NCBI GenBank assembly: GCA_021325575.1 | Contig: JAJPGW010000010.1 | Span: forward strand, 310,001-374,000 | From: Gammaproteobacteria bacterium | GTDB lineage: Bacteria > Pseudomonadota > Gammaproteobacteria > DSM-16500 | Reading direction: 5' to 3' | DNA: 64,000 bases | In this document: in pieces, positions 34,178 to 42,539 of the stretch | Layout: each line of letters begins with the position of its first letter | Position numbering within the stretch: position 1 is the first letter of the stretch | Made by a program: the position numbers and the translations under genes | Notes under the pieces: model-generated | Told to the model about the DNA's origin: nothing | Seen by the model: only the letters and a program-made list of their open reading frames with translations | The model's database searches: none

Positions 34178-34894
34178 ATGAATATACAAAAAAAAGAATT
34201 TGAATCAAATTATCTCTGGTTTCTTACCCTGTCTTACACGATGGTGATTTTGCTCGCCAACTGGTTCGACCCCCGATTAATTAAAATTTTCAATTTGACG
34301 ACTGATGCCGGCACGCTTATTTTTCCACTGACATTTTTATTGTCGGATTTGATTACGGAAGTGTATGGATATAAACATGCAAGACGTGCGATCTGGTGCG
34401 GATTTTTATTTAATGCGATTTTTATTTTGTATGGGCAATTGGTGATTCGGCTGCCGAATCCGGATTATCCTACGCAAAATGCGGCATTTGATCTGTTACT
34501 CGCTGCCGATTTTCGGATTATTTTGGCATCGGCCGTAAGCTATCTTTCATCTGAACCATTGAATTCTATGGTGATGGCAAAATTAAAAATTAGAACGCAT
34601 GGGCGGTATTTGGCTTTAAGATTTGTATTATCAACTGCACTTGCCGCAGGCGTGGATAGTTTTATTTTTGGTACCATTGCGTTTTATGGTGTCATGAGTA
34701 ATCAAAATTTAATGTCTCTTATTTTGACCATGTGGTTAATAAAAGTGGCGATTGAAATGTTGGGCTTGCCGATTTCGATTAAATTAGCTAATAAATTAAA
34801 ACAGCTTGAAAAACTGGATATTTACGATACGGGTACGCGTTTTAATCTATTTGCTTTGGATACTTCGTATTCGCAGAAAAATAATCATTACTGA
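34178..34894 (+). CDS. yhhQ: queuosine precursor transporter
   Basis: A 238-residue inner-membrane protein of the VUT/YhhQ family, which imports preQ0/preQ1 for queuosine modification of tRNA. Six helices are apparent. Family features are LLANWFDPRLI near residue 25, PLTFLLSDLITEVYGYKHARRAIWCG near 50-75, and SSEPLNSMVMAKLK near 128. Suggests the organism salvages queuine precursors. Monocistronic. Confidence 0.9.
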   Translation: MNIQKKEFESNYLWFLTLSYTMVILLANWFDPRLIKIFNLTTDAGTLIFPLTFLLSDLITEVYGYKHARRAIWCGFLFNAIFILYGQLVIRLPNPDYPTQNAAFDLLLAADFRIILASAVSYLSSEPLNSMVMAKLKIRTHGRYLALRFVLSTALAAGVDSFIFGTIAFYGVMSNQNLMSLILTMWLIKVAIEMLGLPISIKLANKLKQLEKLDIYDTGTRFNLFALDTSYSQKNNHY

Positions 34895-34935
34895 TCTGTT
34901 GCGTGAGAAAAGACTCTGCTAAACTCTTTTTTATG

Positions 34936-35118
34936 AAAATAAATGGCGAACGTGACATGACTGACAGTCCCTGCATTGGTGTTTGCAGCACCACCAATTT
35001 GGGGGATGATATTTGTATGGGTTGCGGTAGGACCGCAATGGAAGTCATAGAATGGAACGCCTATTCGGATGAGCAGAAAATTGCAATCAATCAACGTTTG
35101 AAAGAAACCGTATCATAA
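34936..35118 (+). CDS. DUF1289 small cysteine protein
   Basis: A 60-residue protein with the DUF1289 pattern SPCIGVC, then DDICMGCGRT and IEWNAYSDEQK, giving four conserved Cys that probably bind zinc or an iron-sulfur cluster. Function unknown; common in gammaproteobacteria. Start choice is uncertain: ATGs at 34936 and 34957 are both possible and neither has a clear ribosome site; 34957 would begin directly with MTDSPCIG. Confidence 0.8.
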   Translation, partial: KINGERDMTDSPCIGVCSTTNLGDDICMGCGRTAMEVIEWNAYSDEQKIAINQRLKETVS

Positions 35119-35251
35119 AATATTGCATAATGTGCCCTTTTTGGCGGTTGGCAAATTTAATAATCTAGTAAAATCAATCAGTAAAAAGTAAAAAAATCTT
35201 CCCAAAAATGCGGTAAAATATTCTTATAAATTAAAAACGAGGTGAATTATC

Positions 35252-35410
35252 ATGAGACACGCTAAACTTCGACGAAGATATAATCACCATGCCAAACTGC
35301 ATATCATTCCCGTTGTTATTAAAAAACATCCTTTATCAACGACCTTAGGTTTTGTGACGACACTGGGGGTCGCTTCGGGGATTGCTTGGTATATGTTAAA
35401 AAATAAATAA
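35252..35410 (+). CDS. small basic single-helix membrane protein
   Basis: A 52-residue protein with a His/Arg-rich first part (MRHAKLRRRYNHHAKLH) and one hydrophobic segment (TLGFVTTLGVASGIAWYML, about residues 31-49). It has a good ribosome site (GAGGTGAATTATC). A possible hairpin (GCCAGTG with CACTGGC, 35429-35453) lies downstream. Function unknown. Confidence 0.55.
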   Translation: MRHAKLRRRYNHHAKLHIIPVVIKKHPLSTTLGFVTTLGVASGIAWYMLKNK

Positions 35411-35517
35411 ATTTGGAAAATGGGTGAAGCCAGTGGGCCTCTCGGTCACTGGCTTATTGCATTCTGGAAAAAAACACCGTAAGGTAAACTTTTTTAAACA
35501 CACTTAATTGCTGTTAT

Positions 35518-35650
35518 CCTGAACAAAGTGAATGATCTGCGTCATTGCGAGTCCTCGCGTAGCGAGGGCGAAGCAATCTTTAAAAGATTGCTTCGCCCGT
35601 CAAAAGCACGGGCTCGCAATGACGTACTCTCTTCACTTCGCTCAGGACGA
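35518..35650. repeat. nested palindromic repeats, copy 4
   Basis: An inner copy of the CGTCATTGCGAG repeat (35540-35624) is enclosed by an outer inverted pair, CCTGAACAAAGTGAA on the left and TTCACTTCGCTCAGG on the right. One repeat seems to have inserted into another. The region lies in the gap before the rhomboid gene. Confidence 0.75.
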
Positions 35651-35667
35651 CAAAAATAAATAATATC

Positions 35668-36285
35668 ATGAACGATTTTATCCACCAATTTGTTGTCACC
35701 GTTGCAATGTTGCAACAAAATCTGCAATTTGTTTTGCTGCTAATTGCTTGCTTGTATTTAATTCATATTCTGAATTGGAGCATCGGTTTTAGGCTTAATT
35801 ATTTAGGCATTTATCCTCGAAAATTATTTGGCTTACCTGGCATTATTTTCTGCCCTTTTTTGCATGGTGATTTTAATCACTTATTTTTTAACTCAATTCC
35901 ATTGTTTGTGATGGTCAGTTTTGTATTGTTAAATGGCATGGCTACCTTTATTTGTGTTTCAGTCATTGTGATTTTGTTAGGGGGTTTAGGCGTTTGGTTG
36001 TTTGGAAGATCCGCTTTTCATATTGGCGCCAGCGGTTTGATCATGGGTTATTGGTCGTATCTGTTACTTTCTAGTTATCAGCATGTAACACCGGTTTCGA
36101 TCGCGCTTGCGGTTGTGTGTATTTATTATTTTGGTGGACTTATTTTTAGCTTATTTCCTGTGAAAGTGAAATCTTCTTGGGAATCTCATGTATTTGGATT
36201 TCTAGCAGGTATAGCGGCAGGGTTTCTTTGTCCGTTACTTCATTATTCTTTATCATATTTATCCACGCGTCCTGGAATCATATAA
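35668..36285 (+). CDS. rhomboid family intramembrane serine protease
   Basis: A 205-residue membrane protein with six helices. The catalytic Ser is in GASG (Ser122) and the His in SWESHVFGF (His174), a proper Ser-His dyad. HGDFNHLFFNSIPLF near residue 70 supplies the HxxxN element. It cleaves transmembrane substrates within the inner membrane. Its 3' end overlaps the convergent TMEM175-like gene by 43 bases. Confidence 0.9.
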   Translation: MNDFIHQFVVTVAMLQQNLQFVLLLIACLYLIHILNWSIGFRLNYLGIYPRKLFGLPGIIFCPFLHGDFNHLFFNSIPLFVMVSFVLLNGMATFICVSVIVILLGGLGVWLFGRSAFHIGASGLIMGYWSYLLLSSYQHVTPVSIALAVVCIYYFGGLIFSLFPVKVKSSWESHVFGFLAGIAAGFLCPLLHYSLSYLSTRPGII

Positions 36286-36854
36286 ACAATCGTTGGCACG
36301 ACTATCGTAAAAAATGCAAAACGAACATTCCAGTATGCGAGAAAAATCGCTGCAAGATAAAAAGGTGGTGCAACAAAAATTCTTCTTACGATTGCTGTGC
36401 GAATGGCGGGAGTAAAAATGTCCTTGTTTAAATTATAATATTTTGAACATTCTGCAATAATAAATTGTGCAAGACTCGCAAAAAGTAAATTAATCGAATA
36501 AAACAAAATGCTAGGCGCTTCATTTGGGTAAGAGCCTAATAAATTCGCAGAAAAGGGAATAACGCAAACAACCATCAGATAAAAAATATGTGTCCAAAGA
36601 TATTGACGATTTAAGCGTTCCAGTGCGCCAATCTGAAAACCCATCGCAACCCATAAAGTACCTAGAATAATAAAACTTCCGGCATAGATAAACAGTTTTT
36701 CCAAAATATGTGAAGTTAAAAATGCTGACATTTGATATTGAGATAATTCAGTTGGTAAGCGTAAATCTAAAATCAAAATAGTCATAGCGATGGCAAAGAT
36801 CCCATCGGTTAGGCCTTCTAATCTTGAAATTTTCAGAATGTGTTCGTGGGCCAT
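36243..36854 (-). CDS. TMEM175/DUF1211 family potassium-channel-like protein
   Basis: A 203-residue inner-membrane protein with six helices. The first helix carries RLEGLTDGIFAIAMTILILDLRLP, the FSDG/F-type signature of the TMEM175 family, whose bacterial members conduct potassium. The start at 36854 has AAGGATGTCATT upstream and places the motif near the N-terminus. Another channel-like protein lies at 31465. Confidence 0.87.
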   Translation of the reverse strand: MAHEHILKISRLEGLTDGIFAIAMTILILDLRLPTELSQYQMSAFLTSHILEKLFIYAGSFIILGTLWVAMGFQIGALERLNRQYLWTHIFYLMVVCVIPFSANLLGSYPNEAPSILFYSINLLFASLAQFIIAECSKYYNLNKDIFTPAIRTAIVRRIFVAPPFYLAAIFLAYWNVRFAFFTIVVPTIVYMIPGRVDKYDKE

Positions 36855-37011
36855 AATGACATCCTTGTAAAACGAGCTTAATATCATGTTAAAAGGTTAA
36901 AGAGATAAAATCAAACAGGCTTTTGTCAGTGTTCGAGTGCCATGTTACATCCCTGTAACAAAAATCTCAGCATTAACAATTCGCCATAGCTATAGCATGC
37001 AAACCGAATTG

Positions 37012-37084
37012 TGGAGCCGAGGAGGATCGAACTCCCGACCTTCACGTTGCGAACGTGACGCTCTCCCAGCTGAGCTACGGCCCC
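37012..37084 (-). tRNA. tRNA-Ala (CGC)
   Basis: A 73-base cloverleaf starting GGGGCCG, with a D-arm GCTCAGCTGGGAGAGC, anticodon stem TCACG/CGTGA around loop TTCGCAA (anticodon CGC) and T-arm loop TTCGATC. The acceptor stem closes with CGGCTCC (one G-T pair). The CCA end is not encoded. Confidence 0.95.
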
Positions 37085-37120
37085 TCTGTGATGGATAACC
37101 TACCATAAAGACGAATACAT

Positions 37121-37182
37121 TGTCATTCTGAGCGCAGCGAAGAATCTCTCTAATTTTGGCTGATCCTTTGCTTAGGATGACA
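37121..37182. repeat. degenerate palindrome (TCATTCTGAGCG type)
   Basis: TGTCATTCTGAGCGCAGCG on the left and CTTAGGATGACA on the right form imperfect arms. It overlaps the 3' end of the ankyrin gene, so its right arm supplies the last few codons and stop. Similar to the outer palindrome at 35518. Confidence 0.6.
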
Positions 37183-38527
37183 AACTTAATTGTGCATGTG
37201 GCGCCGGCTGCACTTTTGCAGAAGATTTTTTATTGCAAAATACAAAACAGCAGCCGGAGGATTGAAAGTGTTGAGCGTATCGTTGTTCTGCCATGGCGTT
37301 GCAGTCGTCTAACTCATCTTCGAATCTATTTGCTTCTGCTTGTGTTTTCAATTTCAGCGCTTTGCAGTACATCCCACCATAAATATTCAGCACAATGCCC
37401 AGCATTTTTTCTACGAGTGCCGGTTGCTTTTTTTGCTGTTTTAATAATTTATCACAAGCATTTTTAATCGCTTTGTCTGTCGCTTTTAATGCAAGCAAGC
37501 TGAAATGATTCAGCTTAAATTCTCTTTCATACTCGGTTTGCGCATTAAAAAATTCTAATTGTTTCGGGTCTTTATCGATGCCAGCTTGGTTAGCTGCAAT
37601 TTTGCGGGCTGAATCTCGTTCTGCTTTTGTGAATTCAAAAAGTTGAAAAATAGTCGGCGACATTCTCTGCTGAAAATCCATCAAGGTCGCGCCATTCGGA
37701 AAGCCCTCAAATTCACGGCCATTTTCCAATTTCGGAAAGGGATTAGCGTGGTGATCTAATAATAATTTTATTATGTTGTGTGACGGTTTGGGCCCGAAGA
37801 CGGATTGAAGAGGGACTTGATCTACATGATTCTTGCGATTGGGATTGGCTTTTGCTTCCAGTAAACATCTCGCAGCTTCTACTTGACCGTGAGCACAAGC
37901 GAGACTTAATGCGGTAGACCCATTTTTAGCTTTCTTTTCAAGATCTGCGGGTGGATTTGTTTCTAATAATAATTTTATTATTTCAACATGGCCGAGCTCT
38001 GATGCAACATGCAGAGGCTGAGTTTGTTCAGCCGGTTGATTGATAGAAGCACCTTTCTTAAGTAAGAATATTACTAAGTCAACATAACCCCGTTCCGCAG
38101 CGAGGCTGAGTGGATTTGCCCCGGTACTATCTAATTGTTTATTGATATTTTCCGATGTTATTAATTTTTCCACATCGTTGGGTTGATGAAAAGCAATAGC
38201 CCAATATAATTGCTCGTCTTTGTTATCGCATTTTGATTCGCGAGATGAAAATATTTTTTGGGAATAAAAATAATCCCAAAAAGGTTGTGCCTGGGCGATG
38301 GGCAAAGAGTGGATAGCTTTGTCTAATTTGGCTTGGCAGGCTGTTCTGACATTAACCCTTTCGGTCGGATCAGAAACATGGTCCTCTAAAATCTGTTTGA
38401 ACCCTTTAAAATTGGCCTGGCTTACATGGGGTAATAATAAGTTAATTAATTTTTCGTCTGACAGCGAAATTTTAATTTCCGCCGGCCTTCTTTTGCGCCA
38501 TTTTTGAGGTTTCATGGCGATACGCAT
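37172..38527 (-). CDS. ankyrin-repeat protein, effector-like
   Basis: A soluble protein of about 451 residues. After a helical N-terminal domain, clear ankyrin repeats run from about residue 120 to 270: TGANPLSLAAERGYVDLVIFLLKKGASI, QTQPLHVASELGHVEIIKLLLE, NGSTALSLACAHGQVEAARCLLEAKANP, with a further weaker unit. The C-terminal third is helical and ends Pro/Ser-rich. Ankyrin proteins are common type IV effectors in Legionella and Coxiella. The start is uncertain: ATGs at 38527 and 38515 and a TTG at 38590 are in frame, none with a good ribosome site. A TTGACT-like -35 element lies near 38640 on the minus strand. Confidence 0.85.
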   Translation of the reverse strand: MRIAMKPQKWRKRRPAEIKISLSDEKLINLLLPHVSQANFKGFKQILEDHVSDPTERVNVRTACQAKLDKAIHSLPIAQAQPFWDYFYSQKIFSSRESKCDNKDEQLYWAIAFHQPNDVEKLITSENINKQLDSTGANPLSLAAERGYVDLVIFLLKKGASINQPAEQTQPLHVASELGHVEIIKLLLETNPPADLEKKAKNGSTALSLACAHGQVEAARCLLEAKANPNRKNHVDQVPLQSVFGPKPSHNIIKLLLDHHANPFPKLENGREFEGFPNGATLMDFQQRMSPTIFQLFEFTKAERDSARKIAANQAGIDKDPKQLEFFNAQTEYEREFKLNHFSLLALKATDKAIKNACDKLLKQQKKQPALVEKMLGIVLNIYGGMYCKALKLKTQAEANRFEDELDDCNAMAEQRYAQHFQSSGCCFVFCNKKSSAKVQPAPHAQLSLSS

Positions 38528-38652
38528 GGTTGGCAATGAATGCCGTTTAGCCCCGCCAGGAGTACGAATATGTGACAAGAGACCACCCAAGTAATATTTA
38601 TTATTCGGCTGCTATCATAATGTATAAATATTGATCAGTCAATAGGTTATAA

Positions 38653-39933
38653 TTAATGAAGTTTTAATCGACGGCGAATTTTACTTGTCAATAAATTAGC
38701 AAACATCAAGACTGAGACCCACCAGGTTCCATAGAGCGCTTTTTGATGCATACGATAAAGTGAGCGGTAGGCGAAGCGGGCGAATTTGCCTTCTATCATT
38801 AAGCTTTTGGTAATTCGGCCCATTAGATTGCCGACGGTTTCATAATAACTTAATGAAATTAATGAGCCGTAATCACGATAGTGATAAATGGGTAAAGGCT
38901 TATTTTTCAGGCTGTTTTGAATGGATTTAACTAATAGCGCGGCTTCTTGGTGCGCCGCTTGTGCGCGAGGAGGAACTGCTTTTCCTAATTTTTCATCAAA
39001 ACAGTAAGCGCAATCACCCATTGCAAAAATTGCATCATCGCGTGTTGTTTGTAGTGTTGATTTCACGATTAACTGATTTATTTTATTGATTTCAAGATCA
39101 AGATGTTTCAAAAATTCAGGGGCTTTGATTCCGGCAGCCCAGACTTTTATTTCCGCGGGGAAAAATGTTCCGGAATGGGTGATAAATCCGTCTGGTGTTA
39201 CTTCCTTCACTTGTTCTTTGGTATAAATTTTTATGCCGATTTTGTTTAATTGCTCTGTCACTAGATCAGATAATCTCTGAGAAAGTGCAGGTAAAATGCG
39301 ATCAGCAGCTTCCAGCAGCACAAACGATATATTTTCGGGTTGAAAAGTCATGCCGTGTTTTGCCATTTGCCGAATGGCATAATGAAGTTCAGCTGCAAGT
39401 TCAACACCGGTTGCGCCACCGCCCACAATTGCAATAGTGATATTTTTTTCAGTACGATAGGGAAGTTGCATTAATGTTTTTAATAAATGCTGATGAAAAA
39501 AATTCGCTTGTTCAGTATTGTCCAGAAACAAACAATTTTCCCGTACGCCCTTGATATTAAAATCATTTGAAACGCTGCCGACTGCCATCACTAAAATATC
39601 GTAAGGGATAGTCCGCTCTGGAATCAAAATATTTTTATGGTCATCAAATACAGGGGCGAGATAAATTTCTTTTTTAGATCGATTAATTCCTTGCATGCTG
39701 CCTAAACAAAATTGAAACTGTTTTCGGACGGCAAAATTATAATAACTTAATTCATCTTCATAGGAATTTAATGTGCCCGCAGCAGCTTCGTGTAACAGCG
39801 GTTTCCATAAATGAATGGGTGAGGAGTCAACCAAAGTGATATTGGCATTTTTTAATTGATTAACTAATCCGGCAACCAGTTCGAGCCCCCCTGCGCCGCC
39901 GCCGATGATAACAATGTTTTTTTTCACGCTCAA
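38653..39933 (-). CDS. ndh: type II NADH dehydrogenase
   Basis: A 426-residue single-subunit FAD enzyme that passes electrons from NADH to quinone without pumping protons, attached to the inner membrane. FAD site IVIIGGGAGGLEL at the start, NADH site IAIVGGGATGVELAAEL around residue 168, and the second FAD motif FAMGDCAYCFD around 305. A hydrophobic C-terminal helix (TWWVSVLMFANLL) likely anchors it. The start is TTG at 39933, or GTG at 39927; it begins two bases after the WD40-like gene stop. Confidence 0.93.
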   Translation of the reverse strand: MSVKKNIVIIGGGAGGLELVAGLVNQLKNANITLVDSSPIHLWKPLLHEAAAGTLNSYEDELSYYNFAVRKQFQFCLGSMQGINRSKKEIYLAPVFDDHKNILIPERTIPYDILVMAVGSVSNDFNIKGVRENCLFLDNTEQANFFHQHLLKTLMQLPYRTEKNITIAIVGGGATGVELAAELHYAIRQMAKHGMTFQPENISFVLLEAADRILPALSQRLSDLVTEQLNKIGIKIYTKEQVKEVTPDGFITHSGTFFPAEIKVWAAGIKAPEFLKHLDLEINKINQLIVKSTLQTTRDDAIFAMGDCAYCFDEKLGKAVPPRAQAAHQEAALLVKSIQNSLKNKPLPIYHYRDYGSLISLSYYETVGNLMGRITKSLMIEGKFARFAYRSLYRMHQKALYGTWWVSVLMFANLLTSKIRRRLKLH

Positions 39934-39935
39934 TT

Positions 39936-41165
39936 TTATACCCCGCTAGATCGTTGTTGTCTGTGTGCCGTGATGGAAGGTAGCGTTAGTGAATCTCTTT
40001 TTATTTCCGCGGCAATTTCATTAAATAAAAATGAAGGATGCTCTGACAGAATAATATCATCGCTCACAAAATCCGTAATCGTTTGCGGGACAGAATCAGG
40101 AAATCCGGCCAATCTTTTTTGGATGGCTTTTTCAATTGCCTCTGCTGCAAATTTATTTTTGAAAAACACATGCATATTAGTTACTTTTCCTGCTGCATTG
40201 GTAACCGATGCGAGAAAATAGGTGTGCGACAAAAAACGAATAAAATGTGCATGCAGCGTCTCTTGTTCACTTTTAGCTTCCCATGCTAGGGATACATCAA
40301 ACCGCTGCAATGTTCCCTCCGATCTAATATCCCAAAGAACAATATTGCCTTCAGCCGAAGCTGAACTGACGAGTCTTCTGTTGCCTGGAATAGGCTGTAA
40401 GTGACGGATGTTAGCGGATTCATGTTCAGCTGTTTTGGTGAATCGCTTATTTTCAAAAACAAAACAGGCAATGGTTTTGCCATCCGTAATGATTAATCGG
40501 TTGTCGACCAGGCAAAATTGAACTTTGCTGCCTTTTCGTCTCGTTAAAAAATCGATGTCTAGAAAATCACAAACGTGATCGAGAGTATGGCCTGAAATTT
40601 TAAGAACAGTCACGGAACCATTTTTTCTGCCCAGAATTAATTTATTTTTTATGCTCCCGACAAAACAAACTTGGTTTCCTGATCCAGTCGATGTTTTATA
40701 AACTAAATAAGGCGGTTTTGCTAAGCGATTCAATTTGTAAACATAAACATGCTGATTTGGTTTCACGGAATTAACGACAGCAATGTCAGTTGAATTTAAT
40801 GTAAAAATTTTTCTAGTTATAAATTGATCGATTGCATCACCCACTTTTTTAACGGGATCATACACGCCTTGTTTAATACTGTCCGTTCTCTCTGCAAAAT
40901 AGATCACTTGACCATCGGGCAGTGCATGCAATCCAACCGATTTCTTTGATCTCGCTTTATATTGATGGGCGAGTCTTATTTCTCTGAGAATGATGTTTTG
41001 GCTCGGGTCATAAAGAATGGCTTGACCGCGATCCCAATATCCAATCAAAAATAATCCATGGGCTAAACGGACGCATGTTGCCATGTTTAATTCATACCAT
41101 GAATCCCAACGAGGGGGTTGTTTGGTAGTGACAATTTTGGATTCGGATGTGCGATTTGCTAACAT
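39936..41165 (-). CDS. WD40-like beta-propeller protein
   Basis: A 409-residue soluble protein with no signal peptide. Blade-like strands repeat through residues 25-310, the clearest being NRRLVSSASAEGNIVLWDIRSE (about residue 265), a good WD40 unit, and NKLILGRKNGSVTVLKISG. The C-terminal 90 residues are helical. WD40-like propellers bind proteins and are rare in free-living proteobacteria, so an effector role is possible. It lies two bases ahead of ndh, so the two may share a transcript by chance or function. Confidence 0.65.
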   Translation of the reverse strand: MLANRTSESKIVTTKQPPRWDSWYELNMATCVRLAHGLFLIGYWDRGQAILYDPSQNIILREIRLAHQYKARSKKSVGLHALPDGQVIYFAERTDSIKQGVYDPVKKVGDAIDQFITRKIFTLNSTDIAVVNSVKPNQHVYVYKLNRLAKPPYLVYKTSTGSGNQVCFVGSIKNKLILGRKNGSVTVLKISGHTLDHVCDFLDIDFLTRRKGSKVQFCLVDNRLIITDGKTIACFVFENKRFTKTAEHESANIRHLQPIPGNRRLVSSASAEGNIVLWDIRSEGTLQRFDVSLAWEAKSEQETLHAHFIRFLSHTYFLASVTNAAGKVTNMHVFFKNKFAAEAIEKAIQKRLAGFPDSVPQTITDFVSDDIILSEHPSFLFNEIAAEIKRDSLTLPSITAHRQQRSSGV

Positions 41166-41276
41166 AGTAGGCTCATTAAATCAGATGCATTTGTTGATCA
41201 TATTGACCAGGCATTGTACATGTTTTGATCCGCTTATGCAATTCGGGTGTCGTAAAAAATAGTCTGGGTTTTGGCA

Positions 41277-42539
41277 TTAGACGGTAGATTTGGGGGCCGA
41301 CAAAATAATTTTTTCTCCTTCACGCGGCGCAATACAACGCGTTTTGGACTGTCGGGATTCGAGTATTTCGGTCGCTTCCTCTAATTTAAATTTGATATCT
41401 TTATCAAACTGATCAGGATCATGATGATAGAGACAGAGGAGTTTCACCTTAGCTTTGTCCGCGATATCAGCTACCCGGTTCACTGAGGAGTGTCCCCACC
41501 CAATTTTCTGGGCATATTCAGAATCGGTATAAGTCGAATCCATCACTAAAACATCAGCTCCCTGGATAAAATGAATCAGACGATCCACATCGAATTGATT
41601 GTAATAAGGGACATCTTCCATATATAACTCATGATCAGTAATGTAACAAAATATTTGATTGTTGTATTGAATGCGGTATCCCAAACATTTTCCAGGGTGA
41701 TTTAATAATTGGGTTTGTATTTGTATGTCATCAATATTAAACGTTTCTTCGGCAAGATCACGATAACTTATTTTTGCAGCAAATTCTTTAACCGTAATCG
41801 GAAAATAAATACTGTCCATTTGGTCAGAAATGATTTTTTCAATTTTTATTTCACCCGCCGGCGCGCCTAGAAATTCAAATTCATTTCCTTTCATATAAAG
41901 TGGTACAAAAAACGGAATGCCATTAATATGATCATAATGTGGATGTGATATAAATATTTTTGCCGATAGCGGAAAGGCTTTCTGTTTTAGAAGATGATTG
42001 GATAATTTTTTAATGCCAGTGCCTGCATCAAAAATAAAAAAATGTTTTTTTGCCAAACTGAGTGTCACGCAATTGGTATTGCCACCGTAAATAACGGAGT
42101 TTTCTCCAGGAACTGGCAGAGTTCCCCGCACGCCCCAGAATTGAATAATCATTTCTTTGTTAATAATTTCTAATAGATCACTAACAAATGTTTCAGGGTG
42201 CGCGGGTTTTGTTAAATAACCATCGACACCCATTTCAAAAGCGCGGCGACGATCAAATTCAAATACCTTACTGGTAAAAACAATAAATACCGGTTGTTGT
42301 TTCAAATTGATTTTGCGGACTTTTTGAAAAAATTCAAGACCATCCAATTCAGGCATCATGAGATCAGAGATGATGCAATCCGGTGCTAACGTTGCCATTT
42401 GATCCAGCGCTTCTTTGGGTGAAGTCATAACCGTGACTTGATGTCCTGCTTTTTCGAGAAGTGCTGCATGCGTTTCAGCGATGGCTTTGTCATCATCAAC
42501 CATTAAAAAACGAAGTTGTTTTTCAGGATTGGCTGCCAT
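41277..42539 (-). CDS. response regulator fused to a metallo-beta-lactamase domain
   Basis: A 420-residue fusion. Residues 1-125 are a receiver domain: VDDD acid pocket, phosphoacceptor Asp in CIISDLMMPELDG, and Lys in YLTKPAHPE. Residues 130-415 are an MBL-fold hydrolase: SHPHYDHINGIPFF (HxHxDH metal site), a His in NHPGKCLGYR, DHELYMED and YHHDPDQ. The MBL part resembles class II cAMP phosphodiesterase and RNase Z-like proteins. Phosphorylation probably controls the hydrolase. Its start overlaps the stop of the kinase gene, which is the likely cognate sensor. Confidence 0.88.
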   Translation of the reverse strand: MAANPEKQLRFLMVDDDKAIAETHAALLEKAGHQVTVMTSPKEALDQMATLAPDCIISDLMMPELDGLEFFQKVRKINLKQQPVFIVFTSKVFEFDRRRAFEMGVDGYLTKPAHPETFVSDLLEIINKEMIIQFWGVRGTLPVPGENSVIYGGNTNCVTLSLAKKHFFIFDAGTGIKKLSNHLLKQKAFPLSAKIFISHPHYDHINGIPFFVPLYMKGNEFEFLGAPAGEIKIEKIISDQMDSIYFPITVKEFAAKISYRDLAEETFNIDDIQIQTQLLNHPGKCLGYRIQYNNQIFCYITDHELYMEDVPYYNQFDVDRLIHFIQGADVLVMDSTYTDSEYAQKIGWGHSSVNRVADIADKAKVKLLCLYHHDPDQFDKDIKFKLEEATEILESRQSKTRCIAPREGEKIILSAPKSTV

